This document shows, piece after piece, positions 1 to 8,840 of a stretch of DNA of 64,000 bases. Both the position numbers and the translations under genes were made by a program. Position 1 is the stretch's first letter. Each line of letters starts with the position of its first letter. Under the pieces are notes generated by a model, which was not told where the DNA came from, did no database searches, and saw only the letters and a list, made by a program, of their open reading frames with translations. Origin of the DNA: Clostridiales bacterium (GTDB taxonomy: Bacteria; Bacillota; Sulfobacillia; RBS10-35); the NCBI GenBank assembly GCA_018729555.1, contig JAHHQG010000025.1, forward strand, positions 248,001-312,000, read 5' to 3'.

Positions 1-738
<738 letters not shown>

Positions 739-768
739 GAAATCATCATCGGGGGTGCAGGGGGCACG

Positions 769-987
769 ATGAGCTCATCGTCAGCGGTGAAAGAAGTCCG
801 CGCGGGGGACTACGTGTTGACCCTGAAGGCTTGCGGCCAGGAGCTGGTGGAGTGGTTCATCCACCGGGACAAGGGAGGCAAGCGAAAGCTGGTCTTTTCC
901 GGACAGGCCCCGAACGAAGCGGAAGCCTTGCGCCGCGGGCGGCTCCAGCTGAGCGCCGTCGGTCTTTCCGCCGACAACTGGCGGTGA
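769..987 (+). CDS. Small hypothetical protein following nrdJ
   Basis: A 72-residue ORF starting ATG, with a purine-rich GGGGGTG about 8 bases upstream, ending just before a strong hairpin. The product is soluble and mixed-charge, with no signal peptide, membrane segment or cysteine pair; a single Cys sits near residue 21. I do not recognise the family. Its position between nrdJ and the terminator suggests cotranscription with nrdJ. Being short and unmatched, it could be spurious, but the start site and spacing look natural. Confidence 0.5.
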   Translation: MSSSSAVKEVRAGDYVLTLKACGQELVEWFIHRDKGGKRKLVFSGQAPNEAEALRRGRLQLSAVGLSADNWR

Positions 988-993
988 CGAAGA

Positions 994-1018
994 GGGGGCC
1001 CCGTCAAGCGGGGCCCCC
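994..1018. terminator. Perfect hairpin terminator shared by convergent genes
   Basis: A 10-bp perfect GC stem (GGGGGCCCCG / CGGGGCCCCC) with loop TCAAG lies 6 bases after the small ORF and overlaps the last codons of the minus-strand pseudouridine synthase. On the + strand it is followed by ATCCGTTTTCG, a weak T-run. It probably ends transcription from both sides. Confidence 0.75.
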
Positions 1019-1936
1019 ATCCGTTTTCGCGCCTTCCTCTTCCGGGGGAGGCCAGGGCCAGCTCCACCGGCGAAAGACCTCTCGCCACCGGGAGGGCCAG
1101 GGAGCCTGAAGAAGGCCCACCTCCGGGTGGAAAAGGCTCCGGGCGTGGAGGAGAAACCCCTTTCCCCCGGGCAACCTGCCCCGGGAACCGTAGCGGTCAT
1201 CGCCCAGAAGAGGGGTCCCTACGGCTGCCAGGTGGGCCCGGATCTGGTGGGTTCGGCCCGTCAGGGGGAGGATCTTCAAAAGGGAAGGGCCTGCTGATCC
1301 CCGGTAGATGGGGATGATCCTCGTGATGGCCTCCTTTCCCGAAGGATCCACCACGCTCTTTTGGATATCCCGAAGATGGAGGAGGGGAAGGCGGATTTCC
1401 CCCGAAAAGGGAATGCCTTCCGCCACCCCGAAATAGATCTTGGTGACCTTCCCTTCCCGAAAGGCCCGGGTCCAGAAATCGGTGGCCTCTCGGGTGAGGC
1501 CGAAGATCACCAGCCCTGAAGTCTCCCGATCCAGGCGGTGGGCCGGGCTGGGAGGGAAGGTGAGGGAGAGGCCCATTTCCCTGGCCCAGGCCGCCACCCT
1601 CCCCACCAGGTGATCACCCTCCGGGTGAAAGAGAGGAAGGCCCGCCGGCTTGGCCACGGCGATCCAGCCGTCTCCTTCAACCACGATGGAAGGCGGGGGA
1701 AAGGAACCCCGGTTCTCCTTCCACAAGGCAACCGGCGGCTCGGGAAGGAGGATCCGGTCGCCGGCCTTTAGCTTTTGGCTGGGAAGGGCCTTTTGGCCGT
1801 TGACCCGGATGCGCCCCTTCCGGATGTTCTTGTGGAGGGCTGTGAGGGGCATGGTTTTAAGAAGGCGCTTCAGGAGGGAGATGAGGGTGCGCCCCGCCTG
1901 ATCTTCGGGAACGGTAAACTCCCACATACCCTTCAT
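1004..1936 (-). CDS. RluA-family 23S rRNA pseudouridine synthase
   Basis: 310 residues. An N-terminal S4-like RNA-binding domain (about residues 15-65, ending KAGDRILLP) precedes the catalytic domain. The signature HRLDRETSG near residue 150 holds the catalytic Asp, and the C-terminal motif TGRTHQIRAHLA is typical of RluA/RluC/RluD enzymes, which convert specific rRNA uridines to pseudouridine. The ATG at 1936 was chosen because GAAGGA sits about 8 bases upstream on the minus strand; the open frame extends further but without an RBS. Which rRNA position is modified cannot be told from sequence. Confidence 0.9.
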   Translation of the reverse strand: MKGMWEFTVPEDQAGRTLISLLKRLLKTMPLTALHKNIRKGRIRVNGQKALPSQKLKAGDRILLPEPPVALWKENRGSFPPPSIVVEGDGWIAVAKPAGLPLFHPEGDHLVGRVAAWAREMGLSLTFPPSPAHRLDRETSGLVIFGLTREATDFWTRAFREGKVTKIYFGVAEGIPFSGEIRLPLLHLRDIQKSVVDPSGKEAITRIIPIYRGSAGPSLLKILPLTGRTHQIRAHLAAVGTPLLGDDRYGSRGRLPGGKGFLLHARSLFHPEVGLLQAPWPSRWREVFRRWSWPWPPPEEEGAKTDGGPA

Positions 1937-2099
1937 GGTACCGTCCTTCTCTGCGGGAAAGGACCCCGAAGGGACCCTCCATCCCGACGAATGAAAGGGT
2001 AAAGATCCGCTGAAGGTCCCAAGGAAACCTGGCGCAGGTGGCCAACCTCCCTCATACGGTAAAACCATCTGCCTTTAAGGCAGAGGAAGGAGGTTTCCC

Positions 2100-2240
2100 A
2101 TGCGCAAGGCGGCGGTTCTCGTTCTCGTCGTTTTGTTGTCGGTGATCTCCCTGGCGGGACTTCCCGGAGCCCAGGCGGCATGTAGGTGCCGGAACCCGAG
2201 TAGGAGGTCACCCTCAGGGTGTACTGGCCCGTCCGGGTAG
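2100..2240 (+). pseudogene. Signal-peptide fragment of a broken subtilase gene
   Basis: A strong RBS (AGGAAGGAGG) and ATG start a classic 27-residue secretion signal (MRKAAVLVLVVLLSV..., ending GAQAA). Just before the RBS is a small hairpin, CTGCC-TTTAA-GGCAG (2069-2083). Exactly after codon 27, at base 2181, the sequence switches into the reverse complement of the subtilase 3' end and the frame stops at 2238-2240. This looks like the true 5' end of the secreted protease whose body now lies inverted downstream. As it stands it encodes only a 46-residue nonsense peptide. Confidence 0.75.
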
Positions 2241-2261
2241 GCTGGTAGGTGATCTGCTCCT
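2181..2261 (-). repeat. 81-bp inverted repeat, copy 1 (subtilase 3' end sequence)
   Basis: The reverse complement of 2181-2261 is identical over 81 bases to 4828-4908. The block encodes the end of the PPC domain (EQITYQPTRTGQYTLRV...). Identity stops sharply at both ends: at 2180, the last signal-peptide codon, and at 2262. The two copies bracket the inverted segment with the subtilase body and the IS element. Confidence 0.95.
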
Positions 2262-3500
2262 GCCGCTTGGTGGTGGTGGAAGAGGCCACCAACGCGCCCG
2301 AAGGATCGTAGAGGTAGAGGTCGAAATCGGGGGTGCAGCTGAGACCCCCGCAGCTGGGGTTCTGGGCCATGATGAGGGTGATGCCGATGGGGTAGGTGGC
2401 TTCGGCCACGGTGAAGGTATAGTCCCGCCGCTGGCCGGTCCCCGCGAGGCTATCCTGGGCAAAGCTATACTTCAGGCCGTCGCTGAAGCTCCCCGTGAAG
2501 TTTCCCGCCAGCCGCACCGCGTGGTAGGCCACCGTCAGGCCGTAGCCGTAGTCGATGTTCTTTCCGCTGGCACCAAAGTGTTTGACGGCCTCCGAGGCGA
2601 AGAGGTAGCTCTTCACCTGGCTGGCGGTGAGGGAGGGGTTGGCGCTCAACATGAGGGCCACCACGCCGGAGATGAAGGGTGTCGCCATGGACGTGCCGCT
2701 GTAGGTGACATAGCCCGATACCGTCCCGGCTTTGGCAGCGGTGATGTTCCGGCCCGGCGCCACGATGTCAGGCTTCACCCGCCCGTCGGCGGTGGGACCG
2801 CGGCTGGAGAACTCGGCAAGGGCCCAGCCCCTTTCGCCGGGATCGTAGGATGCTCCCACGGTGATGGCTTTGGCCGCCGCACCCGGAGCGCCGATGGTGC
2901 AGCGATTAGGCCCCGAGTTCCCCGCCGCCACCACCATGATGATGCCCTGGTCGACGGCGTTGTTGACGGCGGAGGAGAGGGCGTCCAGGCCGTCGGAGCA
3001 GCCGCTGGCGCCGAGGGACATGTTGGCCACCCGGATGTTGTACCGGCCTTTGTTCTGGATCATCCAGTCGATGCCCGCCAGGATGCCGCTGGTGGTGCCG
3101 CTCCCCTGGGCATTCAGGACCTTGATGCCCACCAGGCTGGCCCCGGGCGCCACGCCGGTGTAGGCGGGGTTTCCCTTCCCCAGACCTGCGGCAATGCTGG
3201 CCACATGGGTACCGTGGCCGTTGTCGTCATAGGGGGAGGGCTTCCCCTGGACGGCATCGTACCAGCCGATGACCTTGCCGGGAGGAAGATCCACGTGGCC
3301 GGTGTCGATCCCGGTATCGATGATGGCCACGGTGATGCCGCTCCCCGTCACCCCGAAATCCCTGCGGGCCTGCTGAACACCCGTCCAGAGGGTGGCGGTG
3401 TCCAGAAACGCTTCCACGGGGCGATCGGGCTCGATGCGAAGGATCCCCGGAACCTGGGCCAGGCGCTGGATCTGGACGGGAGGCATGCGGTTGACGTTCT

Positions 3501-3521
3501 CCCCAGCCCTAAAGGGCGGGG
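3501..3521 (-). repeat. Right-end subterminal hairpin of the TnpB element
   Basis: On the minus strand CCCCGCCC-TTTAG-GGCTGGGG folds into a GC-rich stem. It overlaps the tnpB stop codon, as is usual for this family, where the same region gives the 3' end of the guide (omega) RNA. Confidence 0.7.
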
Positions 3522-4714
3522 ATTCTTTCTCGCTCATCGCGAGCTACACGGGTGCGCTGATGCGGATGCCATCGCACACCCGTGGGGGACGCCATCGCCC
3601 CGACTACTGGGCCTAAACCCAGATACTTGCGCCGGATGTTGATCGAACCGACGCCATCTCGATGAAAGCGGAAACCGCAGGTCGAGCAGATATACTCGCG
3701 GCCCCTGGGTTTGTTGTGGCTCTCACAGCGGGGACACGCCTTTGAGGTATACGCTTCGTTCTGGAGAACCACCTGCATCCCCACCCGCTCGGCTTTGTAC
3801 GTGATCAGCCGGCGAACCTTCCCCGTGACCATTTGGTGAATCCGCTGGTTGGCCGCGCGACCGTAATCGACCCGCTTCCTAAGATCCCGCACATCGCCGA
3901 TGACCACCGTCTGCACGCCTCTCTCGCGGAGCGTGGAGACCAAAGCGGTGGTCTGCTTGTGCAGGATGTCCCACATCTGCCGGTCCAGTTTTCGCAACTG
4001 TTTTTGTTGGCTTCGCTTAAGCTTCCGCCAGCGGCGAGACCCTCTTTTCATCCGTGATTGCTTAGCGGCAAGACGGGCGAGCAGTTTGTTCCGGTACTGC
4101 CGTTTGGATCGCAGTTCCCGACCGTTGTAAATCGTCGTCTGCGTCCCGTCGTGGACCACGGCCAGATGAATTTCGCCCAGGTCGATGCCCGCCGTCTCCC
4201 CCTCTGCTACGGGTTCTGCCGCCGCCCGGGCGTACACCGCCCGCAGTTCATAGGCCGTGCCCGCCCAACCCAGTTCGATCTGGGCCGGCGCTTCCCAAGG
4301 CCACGGGATGATCAGCGGTGCATTCCCGCGTCCGTTGGAAAGGATCAGTTTCCCGTCCCGAACGCGAATCGCGGACGCTTTCCACTGAACCCGAAAGTAG
4401 CGTCGCTGGCGGTACGGCGGTTTGGCCTGCGGATCTATTTTCCGGCGCTTGCGCCAGGACTTGAGGGCGGCGTAGAAACTCTGCACGACCGCATCCGCAC
4501 TGTGGGCGTGGAGCTGGTTCGACGTGTGCCATCGCATCATCGACGAGGGTTTAAGCCAAACGCCATGCTTGCGAACGGTGCGCCAGAAATCAACGACCAC
4601 ACGGGAATACAACGCTCCCGCCGCGCGCGCCAGGGCATCGAGCTCCGGAGCGGGAGCCAAGCGCAACCGCCGCACTTCATACCGCTTCTTGGTGTTCTTG
4701 GATTTATCCTCCAT
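3509..4714 (-). CDS. tnpB: RNA-guided endonuclease TnpB (OrfB) of an IS605-type element
   Basis: 401 residues, the usual TnpB length. RuvC-like parts are visible: GIDLGEIHLAV (first Asp), VVIGDVRDLRK (second conserved block in its IGDV form, where many TnpBs have Glu), a four-Cys zinc ribbon (CPRCES...CSTCG), and HRDGVGSINI (last Asp). TnpB is a nuclease guided by RNA from the element's right end and helps keep the element at its site. The ATG at 4714 was chosen over an upstream GTG because a promoter-like sequence ends just before it. No partner TnpA is present, so movement would need TnpA in trans. The stop lies within the right-end hairpin. Confidence 0.92.
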   Translation of the reverse strand: MEDKSKNTKKRYEVRRLRLAPAPELDALARAAGALYSRVVVDFWRTVRKHGVWLKPSSMMRWHTSNQLHAHSADAVVQSFYAALKSWRKRRKIDPQAKPPYRQRRYFRVQWKASAIRVRDGKLILSNGRGNAPLIIPWPWEAPAQIELGWAGTAYELRAVYARAAAEPVAEGETAGIDLGEIHLAVVHDGTQTTIYNGRELRSKRQYRNKLLARLAAKQSRMKRGSRRWRKLKRSQQKQLRKLDRQMWDILHKQTTALVSTLRERGVQTVVIGDVRDLRKRVDYGRAANQRIHQMVTGKVRRLITYKAERVGMQVVLQNEAYTSKACPRCESHNKPRGREYICSTCGFRFHRDGVGSINIRRKYLGLGPVVGAMASPTGVRWHPHQRTRVARDERERIPAL

Positions 4715-4720
4715 GAAGAT

Positions 4721-4748
4721 ACTATACCACACGAAGATATCTAAACAA
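4721..4748 (-). promoter_or_regulatory. Putative sigma-A promoter of tnpB, nearly leaderless
   Basis: Minus strand: TTGTTT (4743-4748), 16-base spacer, TATAGT (4721-4726). The expected start point falls at or beside the tnpB ATG (4714), and no Shine-Dalgarno sequence lies between, suggesting a leaderless or very short-leader message. Confidence 0.45.
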
Positions 4749-4827
4749 GATTTGGCCGCCTTATCCCCAGAGCTAAAGCCCGGGGCTTGCGGCAGCGGGG
4801 TTTTGGGTCAAGGACCTTCCCCATGAG

Positions 4828-4908
4828 AGGAGCAGATCACCTACCAGCCTACCCGGACGGGCCAGTACACCCTGAGGGTGACCTCCTACTCGGGTTCCGG
4901 CACCTACA
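4828..4908 (+). repeat. 81-bp inverted repeat, copy 2 (authentic subtilase 3' end)
   Basis: Identical to the reverse complement of 2181-2261. This copy continues in frame into the natural end of the protein, so it is likely the original and copy 1 the duplicate. Confidence 0.95.
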
Positions 4909-4931
4909 CCCTGGATGTCAGCTGGCGGTGA
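4828..4931 (+). pseudogene. C-terminal fragment of the subtilase, original orientation
   Basis: On the + strand the frame reads EQITYQPTRTGQYTLRV..., then TYTLDVSWR and a TGA at 4929-4931. This is the natural end of the PPC domain that the inverted body lacks: the body reads TYMPPG at the same point. No start codon or RBS serves this fragment. A hairpin terminator follows about 90 bases later, in the orientation expected for the original + strand gene. Confidence 0.8.
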
Positions 4932-5019
4932 CACCGCCCCCGGCGAAGAAAGGCTCCCACGACCCCAAACCTCGTATCGAAATAGCCGTCAAACGCAACA
5001 TGAAATGGGCAAAAGCCAG

Positions 5020-5049
5020 GGGAAAGGGGCCCGAGGGGGCCCCTTTCCC
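5020..5049 (+). terminator. Hairpin terminator after the subtilase remnant
   Basis: A 13-bp perfect stem GGGAAAGGGGCCC / GGGCCCCTTTCCC with loop GAGG. Only a weak T-run follows (ATGCGCCTTTATA). It separates the subtilase locus from the peptide transporter operon. Confidence 0.7.
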
Positions 5050-5153
5050 ATGCGCCTTTATAACCGCCAACGGAGGGCCTAACAGCGGTAGTCACCGGGT
5101 TAAGGATTTTGAATAATGTGGGTAGGATCATCTCATTTCCGGGGGTGTGGAGT

Positions 5154-6983
5154 ATGGTGCGACGAAACGGAAGGCTTTGGATCTTCTTCCTGGCCCTTTT
5201 GCTGGTGATGACCGCCTGCGGCCAGGCGGTACCCTCCGAAGGGACCGCCGACGCCGGTCAGCCGCCGGCGCCTTCCTCCGGCGCCCTTCGTTTGGCCACC
5301 ACCTGGCCCTACCCCTTCCACGGCAATCCCTTCGGGCCGGGCGGGGTCGGGGGAGCCTGGTGGTTCATGTACGAGCCTTTCGCCCATTATCTCCCCCAGA
5401 CCCAGGAGTATCTCCCGCGCCTGGCGGAGAGCTGGAGCATCGACGGCCAGAAGGTCACGGTGAAACTGAAGAAGGGCCTCAAGTTCAGCGACGGCCAGCC
5501 CTTCACCGCCAGGGATGTGGTCTCCACCGTCACCATGATCCAGGCCGTCTGGTCATGGCCCTATGAGATCCAAAACGTGACGGCCCCCGACGATGAGACG
5601 GTGGTCTTCACCCTCTGGGAGAACACCAACCCCCAGGGGTTCCTCTACACCCTTTTGACCAACGGCGCCATGGCGTCCCTCGCCCCTTACCACCTCTACG
5701 AACCCTTCTTGCAGGAAGCATCCCAGGTGGCTTCCCTGGGGAAGGCCATCTACTACCGCCAGGTGGCGGGGGAGACGGTGGCGCAGGAGGAAAAGGACCA
5801 GTACGATACCCTCTACAGCCAGCTCCGGGATAAGATCGATGCCTTCGCTCCCTTCAAGGACCAGGGGAGCGTCCCTGTGGTCGGTCCTTTCGGTCCCCAG
5901 AAGGTCACCCAGAACGAAATGATCCTGACGGCCAATCCCCACCACTGGGAGCGCAGCCAGACGGCCGTGGACGAGATCCGCTTCAAGAACTGGTCTTCCA
6001 ACGAATTCGTCTGGGGGGCCCTTTTGTCCGGGGAGCTGGATGCGGCCCACCCCTCCATGCCTAAGGATGTGGTGGACCAGTTGGGCCAGCTGAACCCCGA
6101 GCTCCACGGGGTGACCGTCTCCGACCTCTCGGATGTGGCCCTGCTCTTCAACTTCAGAAAGCCCCTTTTCCAAGACCCGGCCCTGCGCCAGGCCATCGCC
6201 TATGCCTTGGACCGGAACGCCGTGAGGGACATCTCCGCCTGGCAGGCGGCCAGCTATGACGGGAGCCATGACACCGGCCTTTTGAAGAGCGCCGAATCGG
6301 CGTGGATCCCCGCCGACGCGGTAGCCCAGCTTCCCACCTACACCTACGACCCGGAAAAAGCGGCCCGCATCCTGGAAGCGGCGGGGTACACCAAGGGGAG
6401 CAAGGGCTGGATGACGCCCCATGGCCAGCCGGTGGCCTTCACCGTGTCGGTGTACGGCCCCCATAACGACTGGGTCCTGGCGGCCCGGGAAGTGGTGAAC
6501 CAGCTGAAGGACTTCGGCTTCCAGGTGGACCTGAAGCTCATCCCCGAAGGCATGCGCGACCAAGTGATCCTGGGGGGCGACTTCGATGCCGCTGTGGACT
6601 TCGGTTCCGCCTGGTGGGGCTTCCCCCACCCCGTGACGGGGTACGATCGCCTCTACAGCGGCGATGTGGCGAAGGCCACAGGCTTCCCGGTGAAAGAGGC
6701 CAGCCCCCTTCTCGGCGGGGCCACACCGGAGGAGGTCCTTTTGACCCTCAGGGCCGATCCGCAAGGGTCCGGAGCCAAGGAAGCCATTGCGGAGCTGGCC
6801 CGCTTCACCAGCCAGATGCTCCCCGTCATCCCTCTCTATGAGAAGGTGCTCCCCATCTACTACAGCGAGCAGCGGTGGGCGGGGTGGCCAGCGGCCGACG
6901 ATCCCTTGTGGTCCCTGGCGCCGGGGGGCATCGAGCGGGTGTACCTGATTCTCGCCACATCGGGGCAGCTGAAGCCCAGGTAA
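5154..6983 (+). CDS. Peptide ABC transporter substrate-binding lipoprotein (SBP family 5, Dpp/Opp type)
   Basis: 609 residues. The N-terminus is a lipoprotein signal with lipobox MTAC (Cys about residue 22), so the protein is anchored outside the membrane. The rest is a family 5 solute-binding protein: YLPRLAESWSIDG, KKGLKFSDGQPFTARDVV and the later ALRQAIAYALDR block are typical. It captures di- or oligopeptides and delivers them to the permeases that follow. ATG 5154 was chosen because GGGGGTGTGGAG precedes it; an upstream TTG at 5109 lacks an RBS. First gene of a five-gene operon; the next ATG is 2 bases after the stop. Exact substrate unknown. Confidence 0.92.
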   Translation: MVRRNGRLWIFFLALLLVMTACGQAVPSEGTADAGQPPAPSSGALRLATTWPYPFHGNPFGPGGVGGAWWFMYEPFAHYLPQTQEYLPRLAESWSIDGQKVTVKLKKGLKFSDGQPFTARDVVSTVTMIQAVWSWPYEIQNVTAPDDETVVFTLWENTNPQGFLYTLLTNGAMASLAPYHLYEPFLQEASQVASLGKAIYYRQVAGETVAQEEKDQYDTLYSQLRDKIDAFAPFKDQGSVPVVGPFGPQKVTQNEMILTANPHHWERSQTAVDEIRFKNWSSNEFVWGALLSGELDAAHPSMPKDVVDQLGQLNPELHGVTVSDLSDVALLFNFRKPLFQDPALRQAIAYALDRNAVRDISAWQAASYDGSHDTGLLKSAESAWIPADAVAQLPTYTYDPEKAARILEAAGYTKGSKGWMTPHGQPVAFTVSVYGPHNDWVLAAREVVNQLKDFGFQVDLKLIPEGMRDQVILGGDFDAAVDFGSAWWGFPHPVTGYDRLYSGDVAKATGFPVKEASPLLGGATPEEVLLTLRADPQGSGAKEAIAELARFTSQMLPVIPLYEKVLPIYYSEQRWAGWPAADDPLWSLAPGGIERVYLILATSGQLKPR

Positions 6984-6985
6984 CC

Positions 6986-7966
6986 ATGGCCGAGCGCCTC
7001 ATCTACACGGTGGCGGTGGCCTGGCTGGCCTTGACGGGGGTTTTCCTCCTGGTGGCCTTCATGCCGGGGGATCCTGCCTACAGCCTGGCGGTGGGCATCG
7101 CCCAGGAGCGAAACATCACCTTGGAGCAGGCCCTGGAAATCGCCCACCGCCTCATGGGCTACAACCCCAAGGAGGACCTCTGGGGGAGTTACGTCGCGTT
7201 CCTGAAGGGCATCTTCCAGGGCCACTTCGGGTACTCCACCTTCTATAAGGTTCCCGTGGTGGAGATCGTCCGGCAGGCCCTCCCCTGGACCCTCCTGGTC
7301 CTCCTGGGGGCCACCCTCATCAGCTTTCTCTTAGGGTCTTTCCTGGGGGCCTGGGCGGCCCAGAAACGGGCGACCTTCCTGGAACCGGTGGTCACCATGA
7401 CCTCGGCGGCGGTCCAGGCCCTTCCTCCCTTCATCCTGGCCATCCTCATCCTCTTTGTGGGGGCGGTCCGATGGCATCTCCTTCCTCTGGGAGGGGCCTA
7501 TGCGGTCGATATGGCTCCTTCCTTCTCCTTCACCTTCGGCCTTTCCGTCCTGCGCCACGCCATCGGGCCCATGCTGGCCACCGCCCTTCCCCAGCTGGCC
7601 GCCTGGACCCTGGCCATGCGGGCCAACACCACCCAGGTCCTGGGGGAGGATTACATCCGCTTTGCCCAAGTGAGGGGCCTTCCCGACCGGGTCATCGCCT
7701 CCCGCTACATCCGCAAGAACGCCATCTTGCCCCTGGTGGCCAGCCTGGCGGTGGGGCTGGGGTACATGCTGGGGGGGCACACCCTGGTGGAGGCCGTCTT
7801 CAACTACCCCGGCATCGGCTTTTACTTCGCCAAGGCCATCGCCGTGCGGGACTTCGGCCTCCTGACGGGCCTCTTCTCGCTCATCGTGTTGGCCGTTCTG
7901 GCGGCCACCCTCCTGGCGGAGATCCTTTACGGGCTCATCGATCCCCGGGTGAGGGTGCGGTCATGA
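6986..7966 (+). CDS. Peptide ABC transporter permease, DppB/OppB type
   Basis: 326 residues. The first membrane segment is at the N-terminus, followed by an external loop and five further membrane segments. The EAA loop, which docks on the ATPase, is seen as GEDYIRFAQVRGLPDRVI. The ending VEAVFNYPGIGFYFAKAI and IYGLIDPRVR is typical of DppB. ATG 6986 lies 2 bases after the binding-protein stop, and the stop overlaps the next gene's ATG, so translation is probably coupled. Confidence 0.93.
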   Translation: MAERLIYTVAVAWLALTGVFLLVAFMPGDPAYSLAVGIAQERNITLEQALEIAHRLMGYNPKEDLWGSYVAFLKGIFQGHFGYSTFYKVPVVEIVRQALPWTLLVLLGATLISFLLGSFLGAWAAQKRATFLEPVVTMTSAAVQALPPFILAILILFVGAVRWHLLPLGGAYAVDMAPSFSFTFGLSVLRHAIGPMLATALPQLAAWTLAMRANTTQVLGEDYIRFAQVRGLPDRVIASRYIRKNAILPLVASLAVGLGYMLGGHTLVEAVFNYPGIGFYFAKAIAVRDFGLLTGLFSLIVLAVLAATLLAEILYGLIDPRVRVRS

Positions 7967-8829
7967 GGCGGGTCTATGAGGATTACCTTCTCCCCGTCTG
8001 GCGAAACGGGAAGTCCCGGGTGGGCCTCCTCATCCTCCTCTTCTACCTGGCCATGGCCCTCATCGGGCCCCGCCTGGTGCCTTTGGACCTTCGCTCCCGC
8101 TTCAGCCAGCGCTACCTTCCGCCGTCCCTCGCCCATCCCCTGGGGACCGACTACTTCGGGGTGGACATCCTGGCCCAGATCGTCCACGGTTCCCGGCTGG
8201 TCATCGGGCTGATCTTCCTCTCGAGCTTCCTGGCGGTCCTCCTGGGAGCCGCCATGGGCATCGCCCGGGGGTACCTTCCCGGCTGGCCCGGCCGCTTCCT
8301 CGAGATGATCATCACCGTCTTTCTGGTGATCCCCACCTTTCCCGCCCTTTTGGTGGTGGCCGCCTTTTTCATGGATAAGGACCTGGGGATCCTGGGCCTT
8401 TCGGCCCTCATCGCCCTTTTCCTCTGGGCGCCCCTCGCCAGAGCGGTCTCGGCCCAGGTCCTTTCCACCCGGAACCGAGAATTCGTCGAGGCTTCCCGCA
8501 TCCTGGGGATGCCCCTCAGCTACATCCTCTTCAGCGACATCTTCACCGTCCTCATCCCTTACCTCTTCGTCCATTTCGTGTTGCAGCTGAAGGCCGCGCT
8601 GGAGTTTTCCGTGGGTCTCATGTTCCTAGGCCTTGCCAAGTTCAACCCCACCCACTGGGGCGTCATGCTGAACTATGCCCTCTATCAGGCCGGGGCCCTC
8701 TACACTCCCCAGGGCTACCACTACGTCATCTCCGTGGTCCTGAACATCGTCCTCCTGGTCATCGGGGGGATCCTCCTCGCCCAAGGGGTGGAGGAGATCT
8801 TCCAGCCCCGCCTGAAGGAGTACGAGTGA
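7963..8829 (+). CDS. Peptide ABC transporter permease, DppC/OppC type
   Basis: 288 residues with about six membrane segments. PSLAHPLGTDYFGVDILAQI is the classic DppC motif after the first membrane helix, and EFVEASRILGMPLSYILF is the ATPase-docking EAA loop. It pairs with the preceding DppB-type protein to form the inner-membrane channel. The start is the ATG of an ATGA overlap with the previous stop. Confidence 0.93.
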   Translation: MRRVYEDYLLPVWRNGKSRVGLLILLFYLAMALIGPRLVPLDLRSRFSQRYLPPSLAHPLGTDYFGVDILAQIVHGSRLVIGLIFLSSFLAVLLGAAMGIARGYLPGWPGRFLEMIITVFLVIPTFPALLVVAAFFMDKDLGILGLSALIALFLWAPLARAVSAQVLSTRNREFVEASRILGMPLSYILFSDIFTVLIPYLFVHFVLQLKAALEFSVGLMFLGLAKFNPTHWGVMLNYALYQAGALYTPQGYHYVISVVLNIVLLVIGGILLAQGVEEIFQPRLKEYE

Positions 8830-8840
8830 GGAGGCTTTTG

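Larger units (their letters stand above)
1933..3489 (-). pseudogene. Subtilisin-like serine protease (S8), catalytic body, inverted relative to its own signal peptide and C-terminus
   Basis: Subtilase body with an intact triad: Asp in AIIDTGIDTGH, His in NGHGTHVASIA, Ser in SGTSMATPFISG. It starts inside the I9-type prodomain (RMPPVQIQRLAQVPG) and ends in a PPC-type beta domain (FDLYLYDPSGALV). The real protein should be secreted, but this strand has no signal peptide. At its 5' side it is interrupted by a TnpB element. At its 3' side homology ends at base 2181, and the frame then runs through antisense of the signal peptide to 1933. The triad being intact suggests a recent rearrangement, or an assembly error. 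Confidence 0.8.
3490..4806 (-). mobile_element. IS200/IS605-type element, TnpB only (IS1341-like)
   Basis: About 1.32 kb. Subterminal hairpins lie at both ends: 4765-4785 near the left end (CCCCGGGCTTTAGCTCTGGGG on the minus strand loosely folds) and 3501-3521 at the right end (CCCCGCCCTTTAGGGCTGGGG). There is no TnpA, no inverted terminal repeat and no target duplication, as expected for this family. I set the ends at TTGAC on the left (4807-4811) and GTCAAC on the right, because removing 3490-4806 joins the subtilase prodomain in frame (GKVLD + RMPPV). The exact ends are inference. Confidence 0.8.

Noticed and set aside
2181-4908. Classic phase-variable invertible segment controlling the subtilase
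   Set aside because: Inverting between the repeats would fix the C-terminus but leave a stop in repeat copy 1 after the signal peptide, and no invertase gene is nearby. Not a working switch as read.
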